The notes beneath the pieces are model-generated. The model searched no databases and was not told the DNA's origin. It saw nothing but the letters and a program-made list of their open reading frames with translations. A program made the translations under genes and the position numbers. A DNA stretch of 64,000 nucleotides, taken from NCBI RefSeq assembly GCF_029867415.1, contig NC_081185.1:118461987-118525986 (forward strand), in the 5' to 3' direction. The stretch comes from Vicia villosa (lineage: Eukaryota; Streptophyta; Magnoliopsida; Fabales; Fabaceae). Position 1 is the stretch's first letter. The number at the start of each line of letters is the position of its first letter. Positions 11,778 through 24,712 of this stretch are shown in pieces.

Positions 11778-12289
11778 TGTAGCGGGGAAAATCTGATATC
11801 GAAGCCATAAGATTGACTCGAATCAATATTTCAGTGAAAGTCGCCACCGCGCTTTATTGTTTCCAAAGGAAAAGGGAAAAGAACGAAAAAACCCAAAGTT
11901 TGTTTTTAAAACAAAAAGAAGAGATCTTAGGTACGGGTGTTGCTTATACAAGGGGAAGGTTTTAAGCACCCCTCATATCTGTGGTACTCCACAGGAACCT
12001 TTTTGAAAATCTGTGTGTGTGTGTGTGCTAAAAAGGGTTTGTTTTATTTTTAAAATAAGCTCGGCAAAGCGTTAAGCTTTGGGCCTACATACCTCCTTGG
12101 TGCAATAGAGAAGTCAGAGCTAATGTAGTTCCGCTTAAAGGGAAAAAAATGTTTAAAAACGAATAAACACTTTATCGTCGTTGGAGAGAAATACTCAGCC
12201 ATTGATCTTGAGCATGAGAACAAACGAGTTCTTTGCATCGCTAATGAAAGAAGGGCTCCAACTCGGATAAAATCAACGAGTATGCCACT

Positions 12290-13603
12290 GTTGAATGCAG
12301 TATAGGGCAAGCAACAAAAAAGATTTGGAAATATTGATCCGGGAATTATCGTCCACAGAGATGGAGAGATGCCATTCAATAGTTTCTATGGTTTCGAGCT
12401 CGGGATTGAATGAGCAAAAAGTAAACAAAGATATAGACAGCAAAAGAATAAACACATTCTTAGAAGAGAAATAACTTATCAGGAATGTAAATATAATCAC
12501 TCTTCACAAACATACACTTACCAACCCGTTATACTCAACCTATGATACTCATCTATGTCATCACGTATCTCTCACATAAGCGTCCATCTCTGGAGCACAA
12601 ACGAGATCATCTCATAACTAAGGTTATCTCTAACGCGAAGTCGCGAGAACATCCGTATTCTCGCGTCGGCGATCTCTCGCGCGCCGCTCAAACACGAAAG
12701 CATTAAGTACAGATACCCAAAGTGAATGCTAGCTCTAAATCTATCTCTAGAGTTCAGAAACTAACAGATATCATCCTAGATAAGGATTCAAGAAGTTTAT
12801 CTCTAAAGCACCCTAAATCCCCAGCATAGAGCAAAAATCAAGGATAATATCAACACAGATTTGTAAAGCAAGTTAAACATAACATTATAATCGGTAAATA
12901 TACATAAGATTCAAGTAAATATACAAACAAAACCCAACCAAAGAGAAATACACAAAGAAGAAGAGAAATGAACCGAAAATCTCCCGGTTTGTCAGCTCCG
13001 TTCGACGCTCAATCCACCCCCAATCATCCAAATGCAACCTCCGAAGTTGTTTTCTAAGCTAATCTACCCTAAGAATGAAGGTTTGATGATTTGGGAACAA
13101 TTACCCCAAAACATAACCTAAAAATGTGATTTTAACCCCTATTTAACGAGCTGATATCTGTCATGGTCGCTCAGCGGAGGTACTCCCGCTTAGCGGCTGA
13201 CAGCAAAAGTGAAATCTTGTTTTCGCCATAAGTTGAGAACCGTAACTCCGAATTACGCCCGGTTCGAAGCGTTGGAAAGCTTATTCAATGCTCTATCCAA
13301 TAATGAATGAATGGAAACCAAAATGATAATTTTTATCATCCTTATTTTGAGCCTTATTCTTTGATGAATTGGTAGAATTTGCATTCTTGAAGCTTAGCCT
13401 TTGGTCTTTATTACTCAATGCTCCAAAGATGCATGAATACCTATAAAATGAATGGAAAACTATTAATTGGTATAAAAATGAATCAAAAACACAAGTATGC
13501 ACATATTTACACAAAAGTTGGGATTTTATTACAAAAATCATAAGAAAAGAATCGATAAGTGCCACAATTATATACTCAAAATATCGACATTTTGACACTT
13601 ATT
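12290..13603. mobile_element. Insertion nested in solo LTR B, unclassified
   Basis: Comparison with LTR A shows that 12290-13603 interrupts a continuous LTR sequence (...GTATGCCACT / AGCTCTCTC...). The insert starts GTTGAATGCAGTATAGG and ends TTTGACACTTATT. I found no clear TSD or TIR. It has no convincing coding region. The TG start could mean an LTR or a fragment of a non-autonomous LTR element, but the right end does not end in CA. Confidence 0.6.
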
Positions 13604-15153
13604 AGCTCTCTCACGCGGAAAAGATCTCATTATATCAATCAATTTCAAAATCGTGGGGTATAACCACTCGTTTCGACAATTAACGGTGTCTAAACTTTTG
13701 AAGAAAAGCCACTAAGGGCGAAAGATATTTTTTGAGAAAAGGTTTTGAAAAGGTTGCAGACATAAGAATATTTTGAAAAAAGGGAGAAGATTTTGAAAAT
13801 TAAAGAAGGGGAGGAGATGAAGAGGCTATCCTATTGCGTAAAATAAAAGCTAAGGAAAGAAACGGTCTAACCGAAATAAGAAGCCAATACTTGGCATTAA
13901 GAGTCAAGGTAGATTTCCCATCCTTTGGAATATCAATACTAAACCAACACATTATCACTTGGGGATCCAGATGAATTTATTATCTTAGCACCACTTTTCA
14001 TTAAGCACATTAAGATTCTGACGAAAATCGGGCAGAGTAACGGCTGTTTTCGGGTAAAATCCTTATCTCAATGCCTTGGAATTTACCATCAAGGGCTTTC
14101 AAGGAAATACCTGCACATACAAACAGACAACAATCCAATGCCAGACAGACAGAATAACAGCAGAGTAATAACAGAATAAGAGTCCAGAGGCACTAGGTCC
14201 ATAAGTCCGAATCTCCAAAATGCTAGGGATAGTAACCAATAGTCCAAAGAGAGCCTTATGTATTTTTTAGATTTTGGTTGTTTATTAGTGTTTTAGCATA
14301 AAAGTAAAGTATGGTCCAAGTGGACAAAAGGAAAATAGCGGAAGCATAAACATATGTCCAAGTGGACAAAGAGAAAATAGCGGAATTATAAACGTCCAAA
14401 TGGACAAAGAGAAAATGGCGGAATGTAAATATGATGAAATGATAAAATAAAGCGATAAAGCGAGAAATATAAAGAGCGGTATAATAAATGGCGGAAATTA
14501 AAGTTAGTTGTTAGATGTTAAAGATAACCATCTTGAAACTTGTCAAGTATGTTATCAAAGTTAGTAATGAAGATCGATGGTGAGTGAATGATGTACTCGG
14601 ATTTAAGGTCAATGGAAACTTATCAGAAGCTTGATAAAATCATAGCGACTACACGATAAATTTCCATAAGTCATAAATCAACCGCATACAATTCTCTTCC
14701 ATATTTGATCTTTTATCGAGTCGGGACAAATGTAGGAGAACTCTCCATGTATCAAGATCATCAATCAAAAGAAATAAGAAGGAGAAGAAGAAATGATCTA
14801 GTCTTTATCAAGAATCCATAGAATTCTCAAGATATTAAGACTTTCATCGATCAAAAGAAAACAAGAAGAAAGAGATAAGAATGGAAACATAAATTGATCT
14901 AGTCTTTATCAAGAATCCATAGAATCCTCAAGATATTAAGACTTTCATCGATCAAAAGGAAAATAAGATGAAAATAAGAATGAAAACACAAAAGATAATC
15001 AACTCACACTATCATTAATATCATTCATCCATTTTGGTGGATTAGGTCATTTCAAACCTATCAACACCCTAGATCCAATGATATTAATGAAGTGTAGGAA
15101 GAAGGAAGCCAAAACAAGCACAAAAAAGGCAAAAAACCACATTCTGCCTGCTG

Positions 15154-15258
15154 GAAATCGATTTCATGCAGGGGGAAATCGATTTCCATAGTGCAGTTTT
15201 CAAAAAAACAAGTTACGTTCAGCAGGAAATCGATTTCAGCCTTAAGGAAATCGATTTC
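15154..15258. repeat. Paired GAAATCGATTTC palindromes, LTR B cluster 1
   Basis: Palindromes start at 15154, 15175, 15226 and 15247: two pairs with 21-bp internal spacing, 72 bp apart. This is the counterpart of LTR A cluster 1. Confidence 0.85.
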
Positions 15259-15704
15259 CTCAGTGTAAATTTCAGCAAAAACAGCATTTAAAGGCATGAA
15301 ACTTGATTTGAACAAATATACAAACACCTTATGATCACACATCAACTTGAGCACGAATTTTCCATCAAATCACCAACAAATAGCACCAATATAGCATCAA
15401 AGATGCATTGAACACAAGCAATAAAGATCTACATCATGGATCTAGCAAATTACCACTTCTTGAACAAAGATTTTGGAGTAGCTTCAAGAGCAAGCACAAG
15501 GTGTATAGATCCTTCAAATTTGGAGATGAACAACCAAAGGAAAGAGAGAAATGTAGGAGGTTTAGTTCAAAATTAGCAAGATTCAATGTGAATCTCACTA
15601 ATCTTATGAAAATGAACTTTGGGTGAGGGTTTTGGAAAGGGTGAGAAATGAATTTGCAAGCAATTTTTTGGCTCTCCAAGCTTGAGAAATGAGAGAGTAG
15701 TGGG

Positions 15705-15716
15705 CTCTATTTATAG
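15705..15716 (-). promoter_or_regulatory. LTR B TATA box
   Basis: Minus-strand CTATAAATAGAG, identical to LTR A and in the same position relative to the palindrome clusters. Confidence 0.7.
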
Positions 15717-15947
15717 GATGAGAGCAAGAGTAGTGGTAGTTTGGTCTTTTTGCATTTGGTAATTAGCTTGTGTTTAATTGGTGATTAAAGTGGTATTTAA
15801 ATGGTAAGAAATGGTAAAATGAGGTTTAAGTGGGTTTAATGAAGGGATTAATTTTGATGAGGTGGAAAATTGGTAAAATGATCAAATAAAAAGGTGCCAA
15901 AATGATGTCAAGCTTCCCTCCTTATATTTTTTGAATTTCGCCTTAAG

Positions 15948-16126
15948 GAAATCGATTTCCTCAGGAGTGAAATCGATTTCACTCTGTTCCAGAAGAGAAA
16001 TTGGCGCAAAATACACTACGGAAATCGATTTACCCAGGAGGGAAATCGATTTCATGCTGTCCAGAATGTGATTTTGTTGATGATTGCTGCAGGGAAATCG
16101 ATTTACCCAGTAGGGAAATCGATTTC
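15948..16126. repeat. Paired GAAATCGATTTC palindromes, LTR B cluster 2
   Basis: Three pairs start at 15948/15969, 16021/16042 and 16094/16115. Every pair is 21 bp apart and the pairs are exactly 73 bp apart. LTR A has two pairs here, so the 73-bp unit varies in copy number. Confidence 0.88.
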
Positions 16127-16380
16127 ATCAGTCAAAAATGTGAAAAATGCCTTGTTTATTGCATGTCTTGGCTTGGTACCTACAAAACAAAAGCCTACAA
16201 AGAAATAAAGAAATGTTTTTGGTATTTGGGTTAGTATAACAAATAAAAAGCTAAAAGTGCTTGATGATTCCCCTCAAAGGAAAAATGATACCTCAAGATT
16301 GTGATCTTGATTGATGATTGAAATGCAAATGATGTATGATCTTAGGGTCAAAAATTGGGGTATGACACTAATGTTTTTCT

Positions 16381-16620
16381 TTGAAGTTATGTTTTTGGTG
16401 TATTAGGTGGAATAATCGATTATTGAATATGGATTTTGTTTGTGTTTTATTCACAAAGAAAGAAGACTGTCCCTATACTCCATTGAAAACTTTGACAAAA
16501 CCATGTGAAGTATTTCGTAGAACAAAGTTGGGATTTATCCAATTAATCGAGGCGAATGACAATCGCTTAAACAAGTTTTCGTCAGATTCGAGGGAAAAAT
16601 GTTGCAGAAAGGAAGTTTAG
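16381..16620 (+). other. Unrecognised open reading frame next to LTR B
   Basis: An open frame of about 79 codons contains VCVLFTKKEDCPYTPLKTL and KPCEVFRRTKLGFIQLIEA. I recognise no family. It lies immediately beside the LTR B target site and has no clear ATG context or splice sites. Possibly a gene remnant into which the LTR inserted, or chance. Confidence 0.25.
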
Positions 16621-16896
16621 AGTAGACTATTGTGGATAACAAGATTATTGGATTAAGATCATTGAGGATCTTGTATGTAGTAGTTGAGTATTTGCATCAA
16701 TAGAAAGAATTGTTATTGAATTCGTGCGTAGGCTAATGCAGTCTAGCTATTAGCATCCAAATTGATGATAATTCGTTGTATCAAAATACTTGTATATTAA
16801 TTAACTCTTGAAAATAGTGGAAGATTTGGTTATTTTTCCCAATGGTTTCATACCATATTGAATAGTGAAGTAGGCATAGCGAGGCCGATTGCCGAA

Positions 16897-17203
<307 letters not shown>

Positions 17204-17216
17204 TATATATATATAT

Positions 17217-17610
17217 GAGGAGGGATCAAATTACACCTGAAGAGTTACACCACGAGTTACACTCGTTCAATAACTACATCTCGAATTAATATTTTTTAAA
17301 TTTAACCGTTGGATTGAAACATAATATCATATAGATCATACCTATAAAGTTTGAGCTTAATCTATAATGATTTACTATGTCATTGAATTACATCAAAATT
17401 AACGTTATATGAAAGTTCATTTTGACGTTAATCTTTGGATATCTTGATGATATAGTAAATCATTATAGATTAAGCTCAAACTTTATAGGTATGATCTATA
17501 TGATATTATGTTTCAATCGAACGTTGAATTTAAAAAATATTAATTCGAGATGTGGTTATTGAACGAGTGTAACTCGTGGTGTAACTCTTCGGGTGTAATT
17601 TGATCCCTCC
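17217..17610. mobile_element. MITE-A: palindromic foldback element in TA repeat
   Basis: It begins GAGGAGGGATCAAATTAC and ends GTAATTTGATCCCTCC. The two arms of about 190 bp are near-perfect inverted repeats meeting at about 17410. A truncated copy of the same family lies at 52167-52360, again directly after a TA microsatellite. Confidence 0.85.
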
Positions 17611-19120
17611 GGTGAGAACTGATATCTTTTGTGAGAAATGAGAACTATCGATATCAACCATTTGATTTGATTAATGCTCAAGATTTAACAATTCCATATA
17701 AAGAACACTTTATAGAATCTTTTCTATTATTCTTAATAATTACCAAAAATATTATTCTATATGCTATTTAATTTTATATCAAAAACATATCAATTTTAAT
17801 TTTTTCATGTTATCTCAAACTTTTTTTTAAACTCTCTTGATTCTTTAAATTTATTATAAAAAAATAAATCATGTTCTATATTTATGTTGACTAAGAATTT
17901 TATTTATTTTATGACCGTAAAATAGACATGTCAAAGGTGTAGAACTTTACTTAATTTTTGTTGACTACGAATTTTATTTATTTATCACCTATATATTCAT
18001 TTATTAAAAATATTGAAGAATTTAAAATTATAACCTATATTTTACTTTGGATGATTTATTTAGGAAATTATTATTTTAACAAGTTCTACTAAATAAAAAT
18101 ACATTATTGATTTATTATATATATTTTTATTTGATTAAAAATATTTCTTTTATAAGAAAAAATATTTTCATTTAATTTATTCTTTATGTTTTATTAAAAA
18201 TATATAAAAATGTAAACGTATTACCAGTGTTTTAATTTTGTTGATTTATTTATTTGCATGTTTGAAAATTTTTATTTTTACAAATTTTACCATTCTGACT
18301 ATTTTAATAATTTATACTGTTGTTATAATATTTTAATAATTATGATACCTCTTAACTATTGACAAATTATAAATTTTAATTTTATTATTTATTTATTTAT
18401 TTATTTTCAATATAAATTTATCCTTCTAGCAAGAATGAAAATATTTTTCAATATGCTACTTGCAAGAATGATAATTTCTTATCAGAAAAAAATTAAATAA
18501 ATAATAAGATTAAAATTTCTAGTTTGTCGATATCAAAAAGAGGCCACAATTATTAAAATATTATAACAATAGTAAAACTTATTTAAAATAGTCATCATGG
18601 TAAAATTTGTAAAGTTAAAAAAATTGGGAAATAAAGAAATCAACCAAATTAAAATATCCAAAAAATATTTAACAATTCAAAAATATAGAATATGATTTTT
18701 TATATATAAATAATAATATCTCGAACTATCTAACAATACAATAAATAATAATATAAAAAAATTTGTTTATTTCATACATGTATATTATATATATATATTT
18801 TAGTAACATAAATAATATTACAATTCCATAACAATAAAAAAATATGATTTTATTTTGCAATAGATATAAAGGATCAGGAGAGTTAAAAAAATTGTACACA
18901 TATGAGGGAAAAAAATTAAATTTTATATATTAATGGTAAAATTAAATAGCATATTGAAAAATATTTTTGATAAGATTATATTTTTATGAAAATATTAAAC
19001 ATAATAGAAAAGATTCAATAAAGTACTCCTTATGTGGAATTATTAAATCTTAAGCGTTAAGTAAATCTGATGGTTAATATTGTTAGTTCTCGTTTCTCAT
19101 AAAAGATATCAGTTCTCACC
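17611..19120. mobile_element. MITE-B: long foldback element, 1.5 kb
   Basis: It begins GGTGAGAACTGATATCTTT and ends with the inverse. The arms continue as imperfect inverted repeats through the AT-rich interior, meeting near 18460. After the right arm come GGATACGCTCCC and a TA microsatellite. The matching 12 bases are missing on the left, where MITE-A abuts, so MITE-A seems to have replaced or joined the left tip. Confidence 0.75.
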
Positions 19121-19130
19121 GGATACGCTC

Positions 19131-19132
<2 letters not shown>

Positions 19133-19194
<62 letters not shown>
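19133..19194. repeat. TA microsatellite
   Basis: About 60 bp of (TA)n closes the MITE cluster on the right. Confidence 0.95.
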
Positions 19195-19196
<2 letters not shown>

Positions 19197-20810
19197 TTTC
19201 TTCCTTCCCCATCTCTCTTTATCATGTAGAAGTTAAATCATAGCATGATTTGTATGTCATTTATGTTAGATCAGGTTTGTAGTGATTTGTTATATATGCA
19301 TAGGTTTGTGTTGCATCGAACCTATTGAATCATGCTTAAGTTGATTGTGTTAAACAACATTCTAAGTTAAGATATAAGATTATTTGAATTAAGCAACTTG
19401 AATTGTCTTAATTGACTCAAATCATTGTTTGATCATTCTCTTATTGATAACATTAAAATACATTGGATAGAATCAATATTGATGAGATTGCATGCTTTCA
19501 TGTTATGTTCTTTTTACTTCCGCCCAACAAACTCTAATTTTTTAATTGAAAATTTTCAAATTGTTTAAAAGGGAACCAGGCTTATTTAACTCACTTCTAA
19601 ACTTTTTTTTCATACTTATATTTTCAACCAACACCATCAACGTGCAGAACATCCTTTAAAAATAACTTATATAAATCAAGTTTGATTCTCTATCTCAAAT
19701 CAAGAACCCACTCTTAAAAATAAATAATTACATATTTTAGCATGATAGGAAAATGACTTACAAAGACAGAAGATTTAACTCTAGCTATAAATAATAACCT
19801 ATCACAAATTTGAAATGTAATAAAGGAATTTTGTACCGAGTTTTTTTATTGAAAAAACTAGAGGAGTTTAGTATAGAATTTTTTTACTGTATAAATAAAG
19901 AATAAGGAAGGTGTTGCTTAACCAAAATCATAATTGAGTTTGGAGAGCACCAAAATCTTTAACCAATCCAGACACAAAGTAATGGACTCTTTGATACGCC
20001 AAATCTCTAAAATCAAATCAAAGTATAGATTTTTATTGTACTATTAAAAATCTAAAACATATTTGGGTCACATGAACCACCTTAAATCAAAGCACCAATC
20101 ACCGCCACCTTTCTCTGCATTTGCTCTATTGGTTAAGCAAAGAAATAGGAACAAAAACAGCATATACTAATACTAAAGTCTAAAGACCAAACATCATTGC
20201 AAATCCATGTTATGCCACTCACTTAAACAGAATCAAAACACATGCAAAGGTCCCTTAAACGTGGGACCCTTTTACTACCGTAACAAAATTTGTCACATGT
20301 ATTCACATGATGGGTATGGAATGCCATCTCTATTCTCACAAATAAATCACCATTAAACCATAATTTCACTGTAATAAAGACACATAGAATCTAGGGTAGC
20401 AAAACGGTCGGTAGGTCAGAGATGTCTGTTTTGTCCGATTATTTTTTGACGAACTTAGGCTTTAAATTCCCTCCCCCTCAAATATCTCTAATGAGTCAAA
20501 AATCTTAGACCCGCATCTTTAATTATATATGTTTTGTTACTTTCTCATTTTTTTTCAAAGTTTTACCGGTCGTTCTAATCGGGGTGGACATGGTACATAG
20601 ATTCCACCATACATTTCAAAATTTAAATTTCAAAGAGGCATTTTAGCCAATTAAAGCACCTACCCTAAAAACCAATTTCACTTTTTTTTATACATATATT
20701 TAATGTATTCATTTTATAATATATATTTTACATGTATATATTGCCATTACCCATAATACTATGAGACATAAATTCCAAGCACTCTTGTACAAAAAAACTC
20801 CTTATTACCA
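19195..20810 (+). promoter_or_regulatory. 5' flank of the cyclin gene
   Basis: There is no other gene here. Several AT-rich TATA-like stretches lie at about 20690-20745, but no single TATA box stands out. The sequence from about 20395 (TAGGGTAGCAAAACGG) resembles a decayed end of a hAT-type MITE. The translation start context is ACCAATGGC. Confidence 0.4.
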
Positions 20811-21463
20811 ATGGCAGAGCTTGAGAATCCTAATGAAATGCGAAAGCTTATAGCTTTTCTATCTTCTCTTCTAAAAAAAGTAGCTGAGTCCAATGATATC
20901 AACCAACAACAACAACTACAACATCAAAAGATCTCAGTTTTTCAAGGCTTAACTCGACCCAACATCTCGATTCAAAGCTATCTCGAAAGAATTTTCAAGT
21001 ATGCAAATTGTAGTCCATCATGTTTCATTGTTGCATATGTTTATCTTGACCGTTTCACTCAAAAACAACCTTCTTTGCCTGTTAATTCCTTCAATGTTCA
21101 TCGGTTGCTCATTACAAGCGTTATGGTGGCTGCTAAATTCATGGATGACATGTAAGTTTATTCATCTTGTGTTCTTATTAAGATACTCATATTTTTGTTT
21201 CTTTCATTAAATAAATATGTTATGAAAGTTTATGGTAAACAATGATGAATTGTGAAGTTTTCTTATGTTATTCATCGGTATAGAATTTATGTGAAATCAT
21301 CCTTTTGGTGGAGTTATTTAAATTTGAAGAAGAGCATACTCTATTTTATTTTTAGTTCTAAAAGATTTAGCTGCAAACTTCAGACATATATATGTTTAGA
21401 AATGTTGGAGACTGAAAATTCTAAATTTTAACAGGTTCCATCATATCAAATATTTATGCAATT

Positions 21464-21546
<83 letters not shown>

Positions 21547-22673
21547 TATTCAAATTTCTAATTACAATTATTACTTTTTTTTAATACCATTAATTTGCAT
21601 TGGAATACAAAAAGTCGATATTAAATACATTATACAAACTATACAACATATTAATTATATTAATAACATTTTTTAATATGAGTAATAATTCAAAATAAGT
21701 GTTACATGAAAACTGAAAATCAATTATTTTAATTAATGGCATTTTTTTCAAATGTTACAAAGTATTATATAACGTGTGAATATTTAAAACCATTTGAGAA
21801 TTTTTGAATTTCTCCACATGAAATTTATGATGTTAGATACACCTAATCCGATAAAAGCATTCATTTATGTTATTTACTACTCCTTTCTAGTTTGTACAAT
21901 AATCATGTGATATTTATATGTAATTGACAGCGACCATACAAGTTAAAAGAATATAGCTTTGCTTGTGAATAATATACTATGTCCAGCCTGTCGTTCCATT
22001 AGATGGAGACAACCCACCCATGTGATCCCCCTTATTACATGGAGATGCACACACCCATCTAACTTTTATTCATGCTCCACCAAATTTTCAATAAAAAACA
22101 TTTTATTAATTTGATCAATTAGAGAGGATCAAATTAATAAAATAAAAAATTAATAATATGTGAGTGAGGGTTAGAATGATACATTTTTCTTCGTCTTTAA
22201 TTTTTATGTATGAGAGTTGGTTGGAGTAATTCCGTTTTGAATCAAATGTGTAATAACTATGATATTTAGGGTTTCGAATTCTGACATGATATTCAATTTT
22301 TCTCAATTAAGCTATGGTTTGCTGAACATTTTATTAATAAATTATGTCATATATTATAATTTATAATATAATGCTTCCATATTTTTAAATTTTCAGATAC
22401 TACAACAATGCTTACTATGCAAAAGTTGGAGGAATAACAACCATAGAGATGAACTTTCTTGAGTTGGACTTCTTATTTGGTTTGGGATTTTGTTTAAATG
22501 TAACTCCAAACACTTTCCAAGCCTATTGTGTTCACCTACAAAGTGAAATGATGCTGATGCAACCTCTAAATTTTACAGATTATTCCTTAAGTTTAGGAAA
22601 ATCACTAAATAATCATTTATGCTTTAATGAAGATGAATCTTCACATCAAAAGCAACAACAGTTAGCTGTTTGA
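20811..22673 (+). CDS. P/U-type cyclin (CYCP/CYCU, probably P4-like)
   Basis: Spliced coding sequence join(20811..21151, 22397..22673), 205 aa. The start ATG has a good context (CCAATGGC). Exon 1 ends GACAT before GTAAGT and exon 2 follows TTTTCAG, so the joined codon reads Ile in [16 protein letters not shown]. The cyclin box occupies roughly residues 40-160: [21 protein letters not shown], then [32 protein letters not shown], then [21 protein letters not shown]. This layout and a length near 200 aa fit plant P-type (U-type) cyclins, which resemble yeast PHO80/PCL cyclins and partner CDKA-type kinases, with roles suggested in cell division and nutrient status. No in-frame stop or frameshift is seen. 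It is the only intact-looking gene in the window. Confidence 0.93.
21470..21544. repeat. TA microsatellite in the cyclin intron
   Basis: About 75 bp of (TA)n in the 1245-bp intron. Unlike most other long TA runs here, it carries no MITE. Confidence 0.95.
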
Positions 22674-22830
22674 AATTTTTCTTCATTTCATGTATGTAAT
22701 GTAATATTCTGGTTGTAGAGGGTTGAGAACCAATTAAATTATTTTACTTGTGGTCTTCACTTGCAGTAAGAAATTCTCATTGCTACAGGTTTCATCCACC
22801 ATACCAATTTCCAACTATGAATTAATTTTC

Positions 22831-23878
22831 TGCCATATGCATTTAGAACTGACACACTGAAACATCCGATGAACTAAATTCTCTTCTTGGCTGAAGCACA
22901 TAATAAAGACTATGTATGCTCATTGTATAGGATTCCTGTTTTGAATAATGATTATATATAAATATAAAAGCGCATACAAGTAAAGCAAAGAATTTGATTA
23001 GCTTGGTTGGTCAGAGTAGAACTTGTATTTTCCAATCGTATGAGTTAGATTTCATTTGACATTATTTATAAAATTCTTCATCATTTCTTCTTTTAAAAAT
23101 TTTGGTGGCCGAAACTTCTTCATCATCTTTAATATTCGAAACATATATTCTCTTTGATGAAACTTCTTCAACATATATTCTCTTTGCCATATGCATTTAG
23201 AACTGACACACTGAAACATCCGATGAACTAAATTCTCTTCTTGGCTGAAGCACATAAGAAAGACTATGTATGCTCATTGTACAGGATTCCTCTTTTGAAT
23301 AATGATTATATATAAATATAAAAGCGCATACAAGCAAAGCAAAGAATTTGATTAGCTTGGTTGGTCAGGGTAGAACTTGTATTTTCCAGTCGTATGAGTT
23401 AGATTTCATTTGACATTATTTATAAAATTCTCCATCATTTCTTCTTTTAAAAATTTTGGTGGCCGAAACTTCTTCATCATCTTTATTATTCGAAACATAT
23501 TCTCTTTGATGAAACTTCTTCAACATATATTCTCTTTGCCATATGCATTTAGAACTGACACACTGAAACATCCGATGAACTAAATTCTCTTCTTGGCTGA
23601 AGCACATAAGAAAGACTATGTATGCTCATTGTACAGGATTCCTCTTTTGAATAATGATTATATATAAATATAAAAGCGTATACAAGCAAAGCAAAGAATT
23701 TGATTAGCTTGGTTGGTCAGGGTAGAACTTGTATTTTCCAATCGTATGAGTTAGATTTCATTTGACATTATTTATAAAATTCTCCATCATTTCTTCTTTT
23801 AAAAATTTTGGTGGCCGAAACTTCTTCATCATCTTTATTTATCGAAACATATATTCTCTTTGATGAAACTTCTTCATT
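22831..23878. repeat. Three tandem copies of a 353-bp unit behind the cyclin gene
   Basis: The phrase TGCCATATGCATTTAGAAC recurs at 22831, 23185 and 23537 (periods 354 and 352). The intervening sequence is almost identical, including GCTTGGTTGGTCAG and TTTTGGTGGCCGAAACTTC. Minus-strand open frames across the unit repeat in parallel and look like by-products. The first unit begins only about 160 bp after the cyclin stop codon and may include its 3' UTR or terminator. Confidence 0.92.
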
Positions 23879-24712
23879 AGCAGACAATGATTCTTTGGAA
23901 GATCATTCATCTACTGAAATTATTTTTCAAACGAAACCATGAAGTTGGATTCACAATTTCTTCAATAAAAGAATCTCTTTAATGAATAATGATGATTCTT
24001 TTAGGATTCTTAAAGTAATCCTTTCACACTTCAACATTTGAACTAACTTGTTGAACTTTTCACCTAGATTTTTATCTTCTGAAAATCACAATCATTTGAT
24101 ATTTTGATTTAAAGATTAGATCAAGTTTTTGATTCCAATTCTTAACTCTTAGATATTGTACACAAAAGTACTAACATATCTTAAAATATTACATGATTTT
24201 GTTAGAATTTTTTAAAAAAATATTAGAAGTTATTTGAATTATTTTTTTATAAATTAAAAGAATAATTGACTTTTAATTATTTAAATCTTTATCATTAAAG
24301 ATTATAATATAACTAAAATCATATAGTTTTTTAAAATGATATATCTAAAAATTAATGTTTTTAGTAAAATAAAATTATATTTAAATGATATTTTAAAATC
24401 TAAAAAATAATAAAATATTAAAAACATAATTTTAAGTGTTTTATAAAAATTCAGTTAAATTGTTGTAGTTTTAAAATAAAATTAAACTTGAAAGCTTTAT
24501 AATTATTTTGATTTTCAAAAAAACAAAAGCCAAGGAATGAACTCATAACATATGGATCCAACCGTTATAGCATTAAGTTACCATCACTACCGCTGGGACG
24601 TGTTGAACGTTTTGTACATTTAATGAAATATATTATATTTAATATTATCATTATATTCTCAAAGCCCATAAAATAAAAATTTTGAGGCCCTCTTTTTTGT
24701 GAGGCCTTGGGC
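23879..24712. other. AT-rich stretch ending in a TE-like terminus
   Basis: No gene is seen. The last bases (TTGGGCCGGCCCTG at about 24708-24721) look like the right TIR of a DNA transposon whose end reads CAGGGCCGGCCC, but I found no left partner. Confidence 0.35.

Larger units (their letters stand above)
11778..16367 (-). mobile_element. Solo LTR B, Ogre/Tat-like Ty3 type, with nested insertion
   Basis: Flanked by perfect 5-bp repeats CTAAT (11773-11777 and 16368-16372). The minus strand begins TGTCATACCCCAATTTTTG and ends CCCCGCTACA, giving canonical TG...CA ends. Apart from a 1314-bp insertion at 12290-13603 it aligns with LTR A along its length (about 3.28 kb without the insert). A TATA box lies on the minus strand at 15705-15716. 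No partner LTR or internal region adjoins, so it is a solo LTR. Confidence 0.9.

Noticed and set aside
418..16126. Palindrome arrays as CRISPR repeats
   Set aside because: Repeats of 10-12 bp in pairs with variable spacers within plant LTRs do not fit CRISPR repeat or spacer lengths, and no cas genes exist here.
20395..20640. hAT-type MITE in the cyclin promoter
   Set aside because: Only one end (TAGGGTAGCAAAACGG) is recognisable; no matching right end or 8-bp TSD was found.
23052..23607. Two similar minus-strand frames of about 65 codons behind the cyclin gene
   Set aside because: They recur because the 353-bp unit is repeated. The protein-like pattern is not supported by splice sites or homology I know.
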